A stretch of 64,000 nt of DNA. Source: Burhinus oedicnemus (taxonomy: Eukaryota; Chordata; Aves; Charadriiformes; Burhinidae). The stretch's first letter is position 1, and each line of letters opens with the position of its first letter. The notes under the pieces are model-generated. The model saw only the letters and a program-made list of their open reading frames with translations. It made no database searches and had not been told where the DNA came from. Shown here one piece after another: positions 24,901 through 36,215 of the stretch. The stretch lies in contig VFFE01009205.1 in assembly GCA_008921705.1 (NCBI GenBank), positions 1,086,431-1,150,430 of the forward strand, written 5' to 3'. Position numbers and translations under genes: made by a program.

Positions 24901-25720
24901 ACTGGAAATGAGAAAATTGCTCCTTTTTATGGATGAATGGATGCTGGATATTTGAGGTCTGGATTTCTCTCGGGCATCCAGCTGCATGTTCTGTTAAATT
25001 GCTTCATATGGCTCCAGCAAAGTGGTCCAAGGGCAGACTTGGGGCCGAACCTGCTGGCTCTGACTTGCCGGCAGCACCTGGCACCATCTCTCCTGCCCGC
25101 ACCCTGCGAGGAGGAGGAGGAGGAGGAGGAGATGTGTGGAGGTGGCGGGGGGGCTCTGACTGTAAAGAGCTGAGCTCTGTGCCAAGAACCACTGCCCCCC
25201 GCCATAAATTACAGCGTCCCTGAAATCACTCTAATTTGTGCCAGGGTGTATCAGCTATCTAAAAGCTCTCTGCATCCACAGCCTCCCTCCCTGCCACCTG
25301 CCTCCTGGTGCCCTGGGCTCTGCTCTGGTTGCAGACAGCGTATCCACCTTGGGCCAACCCCATCTCTTACAGACTGTCCCCCTTCTGCTGGCTCTCTCTG
25401 TGCTCATCTTCTGCAGGGATAGCAGAAGCTGCTGGTCAAGTTAAACATGTTAAGGTTGCATGTCCTTCTTTCAATAAATAACCCCAAATCATTTGAAACT
25501 AGGGTGCAAGAAATGGTCCCTCAGGTGCCCTTTCCCTTGGCCACCTCCTTTGGGGTGCTGTGGTGTTTGAGGGCCTGCAGGCCAAGCCGGGTAGGGGCTG
25601 GCTGGCCCTGCCTGCCCCAGGCTCTGGGGAGAGATTAGGCCATCCGTGAGGATGTTGGGAATTGCCAGGTGGCCCAGGAGCAAGGGACCTGCTGGCCAAG
25701 GGGCGGAGGTGCTTTCTGGC
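24901..25720. other. GC-rich patch without a recognised gene
   Basis: This patch is clearly GC-richer than its surroundings, which explains why many overlapping open frames appear on both strands. CpG is not especially dense, so it is not an obvious CpG island. No frame reads as a known protein. Confidence 0.45.
25108..25132 (+). repeat. (GAG)n trinucleotide microsatellite
   Basis: About eight GAG/GGA units. They generate poly-Glu or poly-Gly on plus and poly-Ser, poly-Leu or poly-Pro on minus in the overlapping frames. None of these is convincing as protein. Confidence 0.9.
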
Positions 25721-25784
25721 CTTGTTTAATTTTTCCAGCCCAGGAGATGAGAGATTTTTCTCTTTAAAGAGTTATCTTTATGTG

Positions 25785-25828
25785 ATTTTTTGTTTGGGGT
25801 TTTTTTTGATGTTTTTTGGGGGGGTTTT
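25785..25828 (+). repeat. T/G low-complexity tract
   Basis: Runs of T alternate with G4 and G7 on the top strand. It is the same class as the tracts at 8461 and 16343. Confidence 0.8.
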
Positions 25829-26239
25829 ACCTCATCATTTGTATAAAATGTGGCATTAGAGAACAAGTGGCTTTTGGTAGGTCTTCTGCTGTTTGCCCTA
25901 CAAGCCCCCGAGCCAGTCCCAGCTGCAGGCTGCTCCCCACGGGGTCCCAGCACACAGGGCATCCCTGCCATTTATTTTGCATTTCCAACTCAAAAGCATT
26001 TTACACCTCTGAAAATCCTCATAAATTTCCATAAAATATTCCAGGCAAAACGCTTTAAAGTGTTCCTTGAGAAATTACTGTATTTTACATTTGGTTTATC
26101 CTTTAAAAAAAGACCTTTTTCTCTACTTACGTGCGGTATCATTGATACAATGTACATTGCATCCCTCATATTAATACTCTGATCAATCACTGCTGACAAT
26201 ACAGCGTCTTTGTGTGAGGGGCTGTAGGACAAATGTTTT

Positions 26240-27070
26240 AGCTTGTGAGAAGAAAATTGTTAGCATTTGAATAGAGAAGAGCACGGGGGAAGGATTAATA
26301 GCCTACTTTGATGGATTAGAATGTAGGGAAATTGCTCAATATTAATATGAAAATGTTTGTGAATTGGCTGTGTGGGGCTGTCAATAGAAAATGAGGGCCA
26401 GTGATTATGTCTCCAAGGCCTTATCAGTTCAGACTTGACTCTCACCAAAGACTTTCACACAAAAGACTGATGAGAGCACTAGAAAATAGCTGAATAAGAG
26501 CCGCTATAATAAGCGAATCGTTCCGCCACCAGTGTCACCATGTCAGGTTTTGTGCCCTTTATGTAATATTGTACATCTTTATATTAACATATCTGAATAT
26601 GGATTTGTAATAAAAGAGGCAAATGAAACTACCTGCTAGACATTTTTATTTCTATAATTTTTGCTTATCTCTGAAATACGACTGGAAAATGAGCTAGGGT
26701 TAGTCTTAATAAACAACCGTGTCTACAAGGGAGATTTCTTTGCAAGTATTAGGTTAATGGTTTCAAATATGGCTGCGTATTTATTCCTGTAAAGATGGTC
26801 CTGAAAGACGTCACGGGAAAACTTGTTTCCTATTACCATAGCTTCAAAACAGATCAAACAGACTGTTTCTTCTGTGTCCTTTGCTCTTAATAAGGTTTTT
26901 AATAGACTCCAAATGCAGAAGTATGCCTAGTTATAAATGTATTTAATATAATTGGTGTATTTCAAGTAACCGTACATATTAAATTACAAATTCTCTTTTT
27001 TTATATTTTCTACATACTTTGTCTACCTAGAGGCTGAAATAAAGCTATGCATTGCTTGGCTGTTGACATG
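26240..27070. promoter_or_regulatory. Candidate conserved non-coding regulatory block
   Basis: The block shows no repeat signature and no coding frame. It has a texture typical of vertebrate conserved non-coding elements: AT-rich, with scattered TAAT and ATTA homeodomain cores, a TGACGT-type CRE-like core near 26808 and an even base mix around 26480-26620. Conservation cannot be seen from one sequence, so this is inference only. Confidence 0.2.
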
Positions 27071-29617
27071 TATCTTGTGGAGCTGGACCTCCAAAAGACA
27101 CACCCGTACATTGTTAGTCAACTTCTTGAAGTAACTTATTGCTTGCAGAAATTTTACATCAATTTTTGAATAGATGCAGGATGTATCTACTGCTAGAAGA
27201 ACTTCTTTCTATTGCATAAAAAAAAAAAATTAAGTTTATTAATGAATGGCTATGATTTTCCCCTGCTATTTTGAATATGACTTTCCTCTTCCTTTGGGCT
27301 TTTTGTATCCCTTTTCTTGCACTTCTGTGTCTGATTTAGGTTCAGACATCTTGTCAGCTGGTGATGGACACCAGTCTTTGTATGGTGACTTTGAAGCTGG
27401 ATCCAAAGTGGCCGAAGTGTCAGTAGGTGTTTCTGGAAAAGGTTGCTGCTCTCATTCATATCCTTCTTACCACCCAATGCTGTGGTAAATCCCTTACAAA
27501 TTATCAGAATAAACTCTAGGAACTTTGGTTGTTTCACTGATGGAATCGCAGTGGTTCATGGTCAGGTTGACCAGCCTGTAACCTTGGCTAACAGGTGTCA
27601 TCCTCTGAGCTCTAGTACTGCTGGATTATCCAGGCTAATTTCATTTGATGCAAGTGGCCTTTCTTAGGTTTAAGGGTTGCATCATGTGTCCCACAGATCC
27701 TTGAACCAGTGCTGCTTCACTTTTGTAGTTCAAATGTCTTGCTTTGTGTTACCTGTGACCTGTCCCAAGCAATCTGTTCAAAAGATAACAGGGTTAAGAT
27801 CATCCTATCACATTGCAGTGACGTAGTACTGTTATATGTCTTAGAAGCACTTGTCCTAGATGCAAGGAAATATGGAAAAATTTAAAAGAAAATCAGAACA
27901 GACCATTTTTGTACAGTTTTTACACATTTTTTTAAGTCAAATCTGTACAGCATAAGATGTTAATGAATTAAATTTTTTCTAAGTACTTCAATTTAAAAGT
28001 TGCTTTTTTTCTTTTTTGTTTGTTTGGTTGTTTTTTTGAGACTGGCAACACTTTCCAATACAAGAATTTTCTTTAAAGCTGAGCTCAGCATTCTGTTAAA
28101 GAAAATGGTATGTCTGTACCTATGTTAGAGAAAAGATTTTGATATAAAAGCCTGTCTCGATTAGAGAAAGACTATTTATTTTGCAAGACCTTAATTATAA
28201 ATACACAACTTTTTAAAGCTTAGAGTTTTGTATGTAATTAGTAATCCAGTTTCCTTTCCTTACTTGTAAATCACAATCTGGTGCAAAGGAACTGTTTGGC
28301 ACTTGGCTATTTGTAATGTACTCTAGTTAGTAGTGGATCAATGAATCTTTTATAACGGGTGCCAAGTCTCCTCAGTGGCTAAAAAAGGAATTTTGTGCAC
28401 ATTTCAATAAAGCCAAAATAGCGGACTAGCGTGTTAAATATAGTTGCGTGTAAAACAGAGAAAGTGCCTAGCATCAGCAGTGGTAGGAATGTAATCTGCT
28501 TTTCAGACACTAGCAGCCAAGCAATAAGAGTGTAAAAATATTTTTTAAATTAAAGTACCACAATGTTTTCAAATCTAACTTTCATAAAACTCTGTGGAGG
28601 TTCCTGAAAGACACAGAAAGCTCACTTGCCCAAAGTGTGAAAGCTTGCTTTGAACTATATGTATGTCACGTACATGAAATAATTGAAATACGATGCATCA
28701 TTACTAACTTAATTTCATCAGAATCGAATATTTTTTAAAAAAATATGTGTATTGTCTAAGTAATTTCATTCATGATATGCAGTAAACACGACTCCAGAAG
28801 AAATGGATACTCTTAGTTGGGAAGAACACCAATCCTGTTAAATTTATAGCTGCAGCAAGTTCAGGCTGTGATTTGAAGCAGTGCTAGCATTGTCATATTT
28901 TAACAAATTCATTCCATTATTGCATGGTTTAGCATGTTTATCCACAGCATTTTCCTTAGGAAATTTTTTAATCTGTTTTACTGTGTTTGGGTGTTATAAT
29001 TACTTAGGATTCACTTAGAACCTTGTATAAATATCACCATTAATTAAATTATTTCACATATAATTTTACAGAAGAAATGACACCTTTATTTTCATCTCCT
29101 GTTCCTCTGCTCCTTTGTCTCCATAGTAGCAATTAGGAACCACATTTTTGTATGTGTTTAATACTATGTTTGGTAGCGATGAAAACGATTAATGATACTC
29201 TGTGAGCAATCCTCTTAGTATATATAACTAAGAATGTATCTTTGTGGACAGATGCAAGTAAACATTAATTTTTCTGCCTGTGCTCATGGGCAGCTCGTGC
29301 CAAGTTGGCTGGACCCAAACCAATGCTAATCTGTAAGCCTTATCCCTGCTCTCATGTCATGTTATACCTGAACTGCTGTCAGTGCAAGAAAGTTAGTAAA
29401 GATTAGAGATAAACGAATAAATCTGGAAACTAAGTACGTAAATTAGAGAGTAGATTCACACTGATATTTAGGACCAGCCTTGAGGTCTCTCTTAAGCTGC
29501 CCTTGTGGTGTGATGCCTCTTTTTCCACCCACATTGGGTGGAAAAAAATGAGTTTCTTTTTAACACGGCTAAGATCTTCTAGGAACTGAACTGCAGGTGG
29601 CTTTTCCTTACTTCCAG
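27071..29617. other. No gene recognised; T/G-like tract at 28002-28037
   Basis: Unique AT-rich sequence with a T-rich tract carrying TTTG units at 28002-28037. A frame at 27246-27488 passes an acceptor-like site (TGTGTCTGATTTAG, ending about 27340) and includes SDILSAGDGHQSLYGDFEAG, but no donor at a clear position follows and no family is recognised. Confidence 0.45.
28595..28640 (-). repeat. Possible MIR-like relic
   Basis: The order GACACAGAAAG, CTCACTTGCCCAAAGT, GTGAAAGC resembles the reverse MIR core (GGCACAGAG, AAGTGACTTGCCCAAGGTCA, CACAGC). It is short and diverged, so it is tentative. Confidence 0.25.
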
Positions 29618-29696
29618 GTTTGCCTTTCCTTCCAGATGTAGAGGGGGAAAAAGGAAACTATAAGATAGCTGGAAGAACAAATGCAGGACTTTGCAG
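29618..29696 (+). other. Exon-like window (79 nt)
   Basis: A pyrimidine-rich acceptor-like TGGCTTTTCCTTACTTCCAG ends at 29617. A donor-like TTTGCAG|GTGTAAG follows at 29697, with an alternative GTAAGT two bases downstream. The frame from 29620 is open and includes LPDVEGEKGNYKIAGRTN. Its phases do not chain directly with the other plus-strand windows. I recognise no protein. Confidence 0.1.
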
Positions 29697-32600
29697 GTGT
29701 AAGTTCAAGTCTGGGGTTCTGCCTGGGAGCTGGTTGGGTCAGACACATTTCAGGGAGTTTCTAGCAGAGGGGTGTCAAGTACAGGTAATCACCCTTTGGC
29801 CACATCTACTTTGAGTAGACTAGAAACTATATCGTGAACCCCCAGTATTTGATGATTTGTTTGTATGTCATCTCCGGTAACCAGAACAGTCTTTCCAAAC
29901 TCTCCTGGTACTTGTCTAAGGTCACATTGGCCGTGGAGGATAGATAAACCTCTGCACAATAGGGTGTGAGCCAGGTATCTGCTCAACAAACCCGGGCAGA
30001 TTGAAGTATGACAGTAGAAGACAGGTCACTGCTGTGCTGTGGGATCATCCTTGGTTTCCCCAAAAGACTCTTGTGAACAACAGGCAACCAGGTGCCTATC
30101 GGAGCAGTTTTCCAGCTGACTCGGCACACCCCGGCCAAGGCCAGGTCACAGACGAGATTGTTCTTTGTAAAGAAGAATGACAATTCCTGAGATGTTGTGC
30201 TGTGGCTTTACTGAAGGCTGTGTGACAGTTGTACCTCCCTTGTTTCTGTAATGTGTGGTTTCCTTACTCATTTTGCTGAAGACACCGCAGCAAGTGTTTG
30301 AATTTTATACCAAAGGGCATATGTGATTTAAAATAGATGTAATGTAGAGCTTAATTTTGAACTAAGGATGGTTTTTATGGTTAGCGCTCTTGATGCACTG
30401 CCTACTTCCATTTATGGAATGACTCTTCGAGAGAGAAGTGATGACCTTAAAAAAAATGTAAGGTGATAGGTAGATACTGTTTTCCACAGTTAAAGGTCAC
30501 CTTGACTTTTAATCTTGACTGCCATACTTTTCTTCTCATTAAAATATTTGACAAGAATTCTTTGCATGAATGAGCAGCACAGAACACCTTAAGACTACTC
30601 AATTTTCACTAAAGATGTTGCATTGTCATAATAAATAATCTTACTGTCAGCTAAAAATCATTATCTGTTACACAGATTAACAAATAAAATGCACTTTTAT
30701 ACCTTTACTTCCTTGAAGAACCTGTTTCTTTTCATAAATGGATTAAGCAACAGCATTGAATATGTTTCTTAGGTTATTTGCTTTTGAATATCAAATGCCA
30801 TACAATAGTACAGAAAGAAAAGATTATTTTCCAAACACTTTCATTCTAAACAATTGAATATTTTTCATGATTGACTGTACTGATTCATTTCCCATTATGC
30901 AACTCTACTCCCATTCTAGTTTGTCAGCACTTGAAAAGTGAAATATTTTTCTGAACATCTGTTCGAGTATCTCTTGGTCTGATGTCTTTAATAGGAGCCT
31001 GCCTAAAAATATAGGGTCATTTTAATATAGAAGCTTTGTTATTCTCTATACCCAGATGTCATTCTGAAACAGAACAAACTCAGGTTTAACTGTCATGAAA
31101 TCTGACATCATAAATTTTATACTGCTGAATAATAAGGCAAAATGGAATTCACTATGCATAATGCAAAAAGTCTTGTAACTTGACCTTTACCTAAAAGGAA
31201 TGATTATATGTAAAAAGAGCCTGGTGAATTAAGAGTGTAATTCTTTTCACCTTCTGTAGCTTGAGGGCCGCTATAGGCACCAAGTTTTTATTGTTATTTT
31301 TATCCTGCTTAACTGAAGGTAGTTTCCAGCACTCAGCTGAGAGGACATGCAGAAGTGGAACGGGGGGGAAAACAGGTCAGAAAGCGATAGGCCAAGCCAC
31401 TTGCCTCGGAAAACCATACGTAATCACCAGGCACACTGGGGAATTCTTTTAACGGTGTATATTTGCCTAGGGATCATTAGTACATTTTGGGAACATAAGG
31501 AACTGGCTGACACTGAGCACCAAAGAGCAAAATCTCAAATATTCCAAATTGCCATGAAAAGCCCCAGTTCTGAAATTTGTTTAGCATCTCTTGACAAGTG
31601 CTATTGTTTGTGAAGTAAGTGTTGAGGATGCTCTTTGCCAGAAAGATTCATTACCAAAAAGTCTTTTGTGTTTTAATCAGACTGCGGTTTAATTGCAACA
31701 CATTTAGGACGCTGATTGCAAGTGACTTTCTGCATAAAGGGGAATAGGAGGAATAGATCACCCTTATTTCTGCTGAGAGCTGGGGTCAGTTTGTAAATTG
31801 AAAATTTTTACCTAAATTTTTTTTTCCAGTTCAGTAGTTTTCTTTCAAGGCACTAATTTTACTGTAGGAATACTGACAGTAATTGAATAAATGTTTGAAT
31901 ATTGCCACCAAGCTGGGAGACTCAAGGAAACTCATTTCTAAAAACACGCAGGGAGTTTGTTTGACATAATTGGTGCTGTTAGATCCATGAGTACAGGAAA
32001 AAGAGAACTTGTGTTGACTATCAGAAATCACAAGAGAAAAAGAACTCTCACCTTTGTTGCACGTTTACCTACCATATCGCTCGTGTTGCTTCTTGCTGTT
32101 GTATGTTTCTTTCTAATCTGATATAAAAAAAGGCACACTTGCAGACCGTTGGCTAGACTGAGACATTACTATTGTAAAGACCAAACAGCTTTGTGAAGTA
32201 ACCAGAGTAAGAAACTAGACTGTATTACGATGGGATTGACTCAGACGTAATGCCAATCGTTTCCATAAACGTTGTCCACTTTGACACATGCTTGTATAAT
32301 CGGCTCCCCCTCACGTTTTCCCTGAAGGTAATCTTTTCTTTCCCTCCCATATGGCTTTGCTGCTTGTTAAATTAGAAACGTGTCATAACAGTACTATTCT
32401 GCTGAACAGTTTTCAGATTTAGTGCATAAAACAAAAAAGAGGAATATGAAATCCGTAGAGCAGTTTCTGATGACAGAGAGTTGTCAAATCTAAATCAGGT
32501 TTTCAAGAAAATCGCCAGAGAATTTCTGAATATGAATTATATCCACAACAAATACCTGCTGCCTACTCATAGCTAGTTAGCATTTTGAGCTGTGTGGATG

Positions 32601-32961
32601 TTTGCAAGGACAATTTTATACCAAAAGCACTGGTTTTATTTCTGTTTGTATTTTCAGAAACTGTGGAGTTGTTTGAGATTAAATCATCCCCAAAATTCAC
32701 ATTTGGGAAAAGATTATGCTTTAAAAACTGCAGGCCCTGAAGTAATCAGACTTTCTGAGTCTGTTAACTGAAAGAAGTTCTGTCTGTAAAATAGTAGTAT
32801 ATATCTGCAGGTTTTTCTCAAGCAAAGTGTTTATGCATATATGTAGCTTTAAGTACCTGAGCAGGCCGATTAGCATCTGTTCATATGCTTAAAATGACAC
32901 CCATGCTTATGGGCTTTTTGAATCACGATATTAACGTTGTTTCTATGATGTGAAATTAGTC
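29697..32961. other. No gene recognised
   Basis: AT-rich unique sequence. Frames at 29789-29989 and 29983-30183 (minus) and 31261-31613 (plus) are unrecognised and probably non-coding. Confidence 0.5.
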
Positions 32962-33070
<109 letters not shown>

Positions 33071-33090
33071 NNNNNNNNNNNNNNNNNNNN
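33071..33090. other. Assembly gap (20 N)
   Basis: Twenty undetermined bases directly follow the inverted TAA/TTA array, so the gap is probably due to that repeat. The real missing length is not known from the sequence. Confidence 0.99.
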
Positions 33091-36000
33091 ATGCCTCATT
33101 TTTTAGTTTCTGAATGGAATATAGGTAATTATACTTGTTGGAAGGAGCCTAGAGAAACTCTTCCCAAGCTTTTTCCTCCTGAAGCCCAGCAGAAATCCCT
33201 CTGCTTTGCTGCGCCGTGCGAGCCTGGATGCCAGCCGAAGGGGCTGTGACAGTGATTCTTAAACCGCCACATGTGGCACACAGACTAAATGAAGTACTGT
33301 ACATCTTCGTCCTGTCAGATGCTTTCCTTCAGAAACATGTCACCAGATCAAAGTCAAATATGTACTCTTAAGAAGGTTTTTCTTTCCCTGAATAGAACAC
33401 CGTACGGTATTAAGGAGCACTGTAACTTAAGTGATGATGACAGAGTTTAGCAGTTCATACCCTTAGAGCACCCTTGTGAATAAAGGCAAGCTTTGGGACC
33501 TCTCCTACTGTATATTCCTGATCTTATACCTGTCAAATATGTTATTTTAAGAGTGTCTGCAATTGGCCGTGCTTCGCTGCCATTAGGCAAGGCTAACCTA
33601 AGGACATGATAGGTTTGGCATCTGCTTGAGAAGGTTTAAATCTCCTCACTGGCGAGGAGGCTTACTGAGGCAAAAATAGATTTACTAGCAGGTATCAGAG
33701 AGGTAAAGTTAATGAACAGGTCTGCACGTTCATCTTAGCAGCCACCAGTCATCATCTTTTTTAAAAAACGTGTCACAAGTGGGTATCTTCGCTTTCTTTA
33801 CTTTGCTATTGGGCACCGTACTGCTTTCATCTTCACCTGCCAGTTTGCCAAGGTCAGTCTAAAATTAATCCAAGTCGGTGTTATCACCATCTTGAACAAT
33901 ATTAGTGAATTTTCCATTAGCAAGATTACTACCAAAATATTACTGGTGAATGTTTTCTACATCACAAGACACTTTTGGAGAGAGATATGTATGTATTCAT
34001 CACCATGGAAACATGAGGTTCATTTTAAGTAGTTTTGAGTTTATTATTAAACCAGCCTCAGTCACAGCTGATGGTTCTGTTGTGCAACTTGCTTTTTTTA
34101 ACTGAAGGCATTTGGGAGATAATCATGGCTGGTTTTAATTCCTGAAGCAAATATGACACTTAGCTCTTCTGAAAAATTTCTAATATCTAGAAACAGCATC
34201 CTACTTGTTGAGCTCACTCCTTTCATTACAAGAGAGCACCCTGTATGTGTGGCTGGTTTACTTCTCAAGTACTTTGGCAGTTGCCTTTCCCACTGGGTAT
34301 GTGAAAGTATGGACCTTGCCAGTGAAAAATTAAGATAATTTCTCCATAATTTTTGGAGCTGAAGCAATGAGCTGTGTCTTAAAAGATGGATGAAAGTTTA
34401 TGTGCACAAGCCTGCACTTTTAGCCATTGGTAATGCCATAATGATTGACTCTAACGCGATTTCACCAAAATTGTGGGGGAAGTTGAAGTTCAGGGATGCT
34501 ACAGGCTGGTCTGATCACAGATACTACAGGAATAAATCTTAGCAAAGTTAGATTGTTATTTCTTTGCTGCAGATTATAGCTTGTAACAGGCTTAATTTGG
34601 TATATGAAGAACACCTTCTGGTCAAGTAACAGGCAATTGTACTAAAACTGGTGGATGGGGCTGTCTGCCTATCTTTGTTATAAGAGATTTGAAGTCACAG
34701 GAAAACAACACGTAGCTGATAAATTTGAATTTACTAGTGAAAAGTATGGGGATTTTTTTTTAACTGAAAAGCCATCTTGGTGTTTATAGCTGTAGAATAT
34801 GAAGAAACAGAAAAGTAGATATGGGGCTTGATAACAAGAGGCAGCCTCAGTAACTCTCTTTAAAATGTTCAGACTCTTTTTCATGATCCCATAGTGTAAC
34901 TCCTACAAGCTGAAGGAGAGACTTCCATGCAGCCACAACTCCTTGATGGTTACACTGCTCGCTCACTGCTGTCATCAGACGAATTCAGAACAGGAACCTT
35001 AAAGGTGAAAACCTTCATGCTCTTCTCCCTAATCTTTTAATCCATTCATATTCTTTGACCTCCAGGATTAGACGTCCCTTATTAAATCCACCTGGGCACA
35101 GTAGATTGCTTTCCTCCCCAGAAGAAAGGAGAAGAGCTATTTATGAAAGTAAAGGTGAAGAGGACTGGTAAAAGAAAATGAGTTCTGTATGTGAAACTCT
35201 ATAGAAGTTTCTCTGATGACCCGGGGCTTCTATTTTGACATTTTGAGGGGTCTCTTCTGAGTGTGAAGTTGTATTTTCATTTTCAAATATTTTGTTTTGT
35301 CTGTTTCTTTGTTGTGCCTGTTGATGTTAGCAGCAAGGTCTCCTACAGGCTGAATAGTAACTTTTCCCTTTTGGGGTTTTGCTACCTTGGGGCTCCAGGA
35401 TTATTTCAGTAGAAAATTTAATTTCAGCTACAACAAATAGCTGTTGAGGGAGGAGCCCATCCTTCACCAGGTAGGGTTGTCCATGATTACTGCCTGTCTT
35501 GGTTTGATGGGACTAACCAGATGGAAAAAGCTTTATGCAAACAATAGACTTGGAAAAATTCATGAAGCAGATGCTGTCTTCAGAACGGGCTCACGAGTGG
35601 TTTTTCCCTGGAACGGAGCAGTTGAATAACAGCACTGCACAGGGGCAGACATTAAATAGAAATATAAGCTTGTTAATTTTTGACTGGAGATTATTTACTC
35701 TAGTCAATAATAAACTGAGACTTTGGTAGATGCAGGACTGCCTGTAAACGCTTCTTGTTCTGTTTGCGATAACACAAGACTACGTATCAATTTTTGCGTG
35801 CGGTTTCCCTGTTAAGATGCTGGGATCACTCTTTAAGGTAAAGCCTGGTAGGTTTTCAAGTGACCTTCAAATACTCTTTAAAAGAATCAAAGGAAATTGT
35901 ATACACTATGTTTAAATGTTGGGTCTGTGTTGTCATGTGTGTCCTGTCTCCCCCCCCAACTCTCCGGCATTCTTTAGCCCCTGCACGTTTCATACAACTG

Positions 36001-36099
36001 CTTTCTCTCTAGCAGGATAAGGCCAAGTGTGAGGTGCCTCCCCTCCAGATGCCTGTTCAAGATGGTAGCACTCCCTCGTCTTCATTTGAGTGAGCTGTC
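33091..36099. other. No gene recognised
   Basis: Unique-looking sequence with no recognisable exon, transposon or RNA gene. Frames at 34098-34367 (minus) and 34153-34338 (plus) overlap each other on opposite strands. Confidence 0.5.
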
Positions 36100-36215
36100 A
36101 GAGAGCTCCCCTTCTGCTTGAGTGATTCCATATATCTCCCGCGTGAAGCATTGGCGGCCGTCGGGATCCCACTCTACATGCCAGCCTCCTCCGCACCCCT
36201 CGGCGCCCCCAACCC
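36100..36215. other. Short CpG- and GC-rich patch
   Basis: Within AT-rich surroundings this stretch carries several CpG sites (CCCGCG, GGCGGCCGTCGGG, TCGGCGCC, CCCGAC) in little over 100 bases. It could be a regulatory or exonic fragment, or a local GC fluctuation. No coding frame is recognised. Confidence 0.35.

Noticed and set aside
24927..25223. Poly-Glu, poly-Gly, poly-Ser and poly-Pro frames near 25.1 kb
   Set aside because: All arise from the (GAG)n repeat in a GC-rich patch, with open frames on both strands at once.
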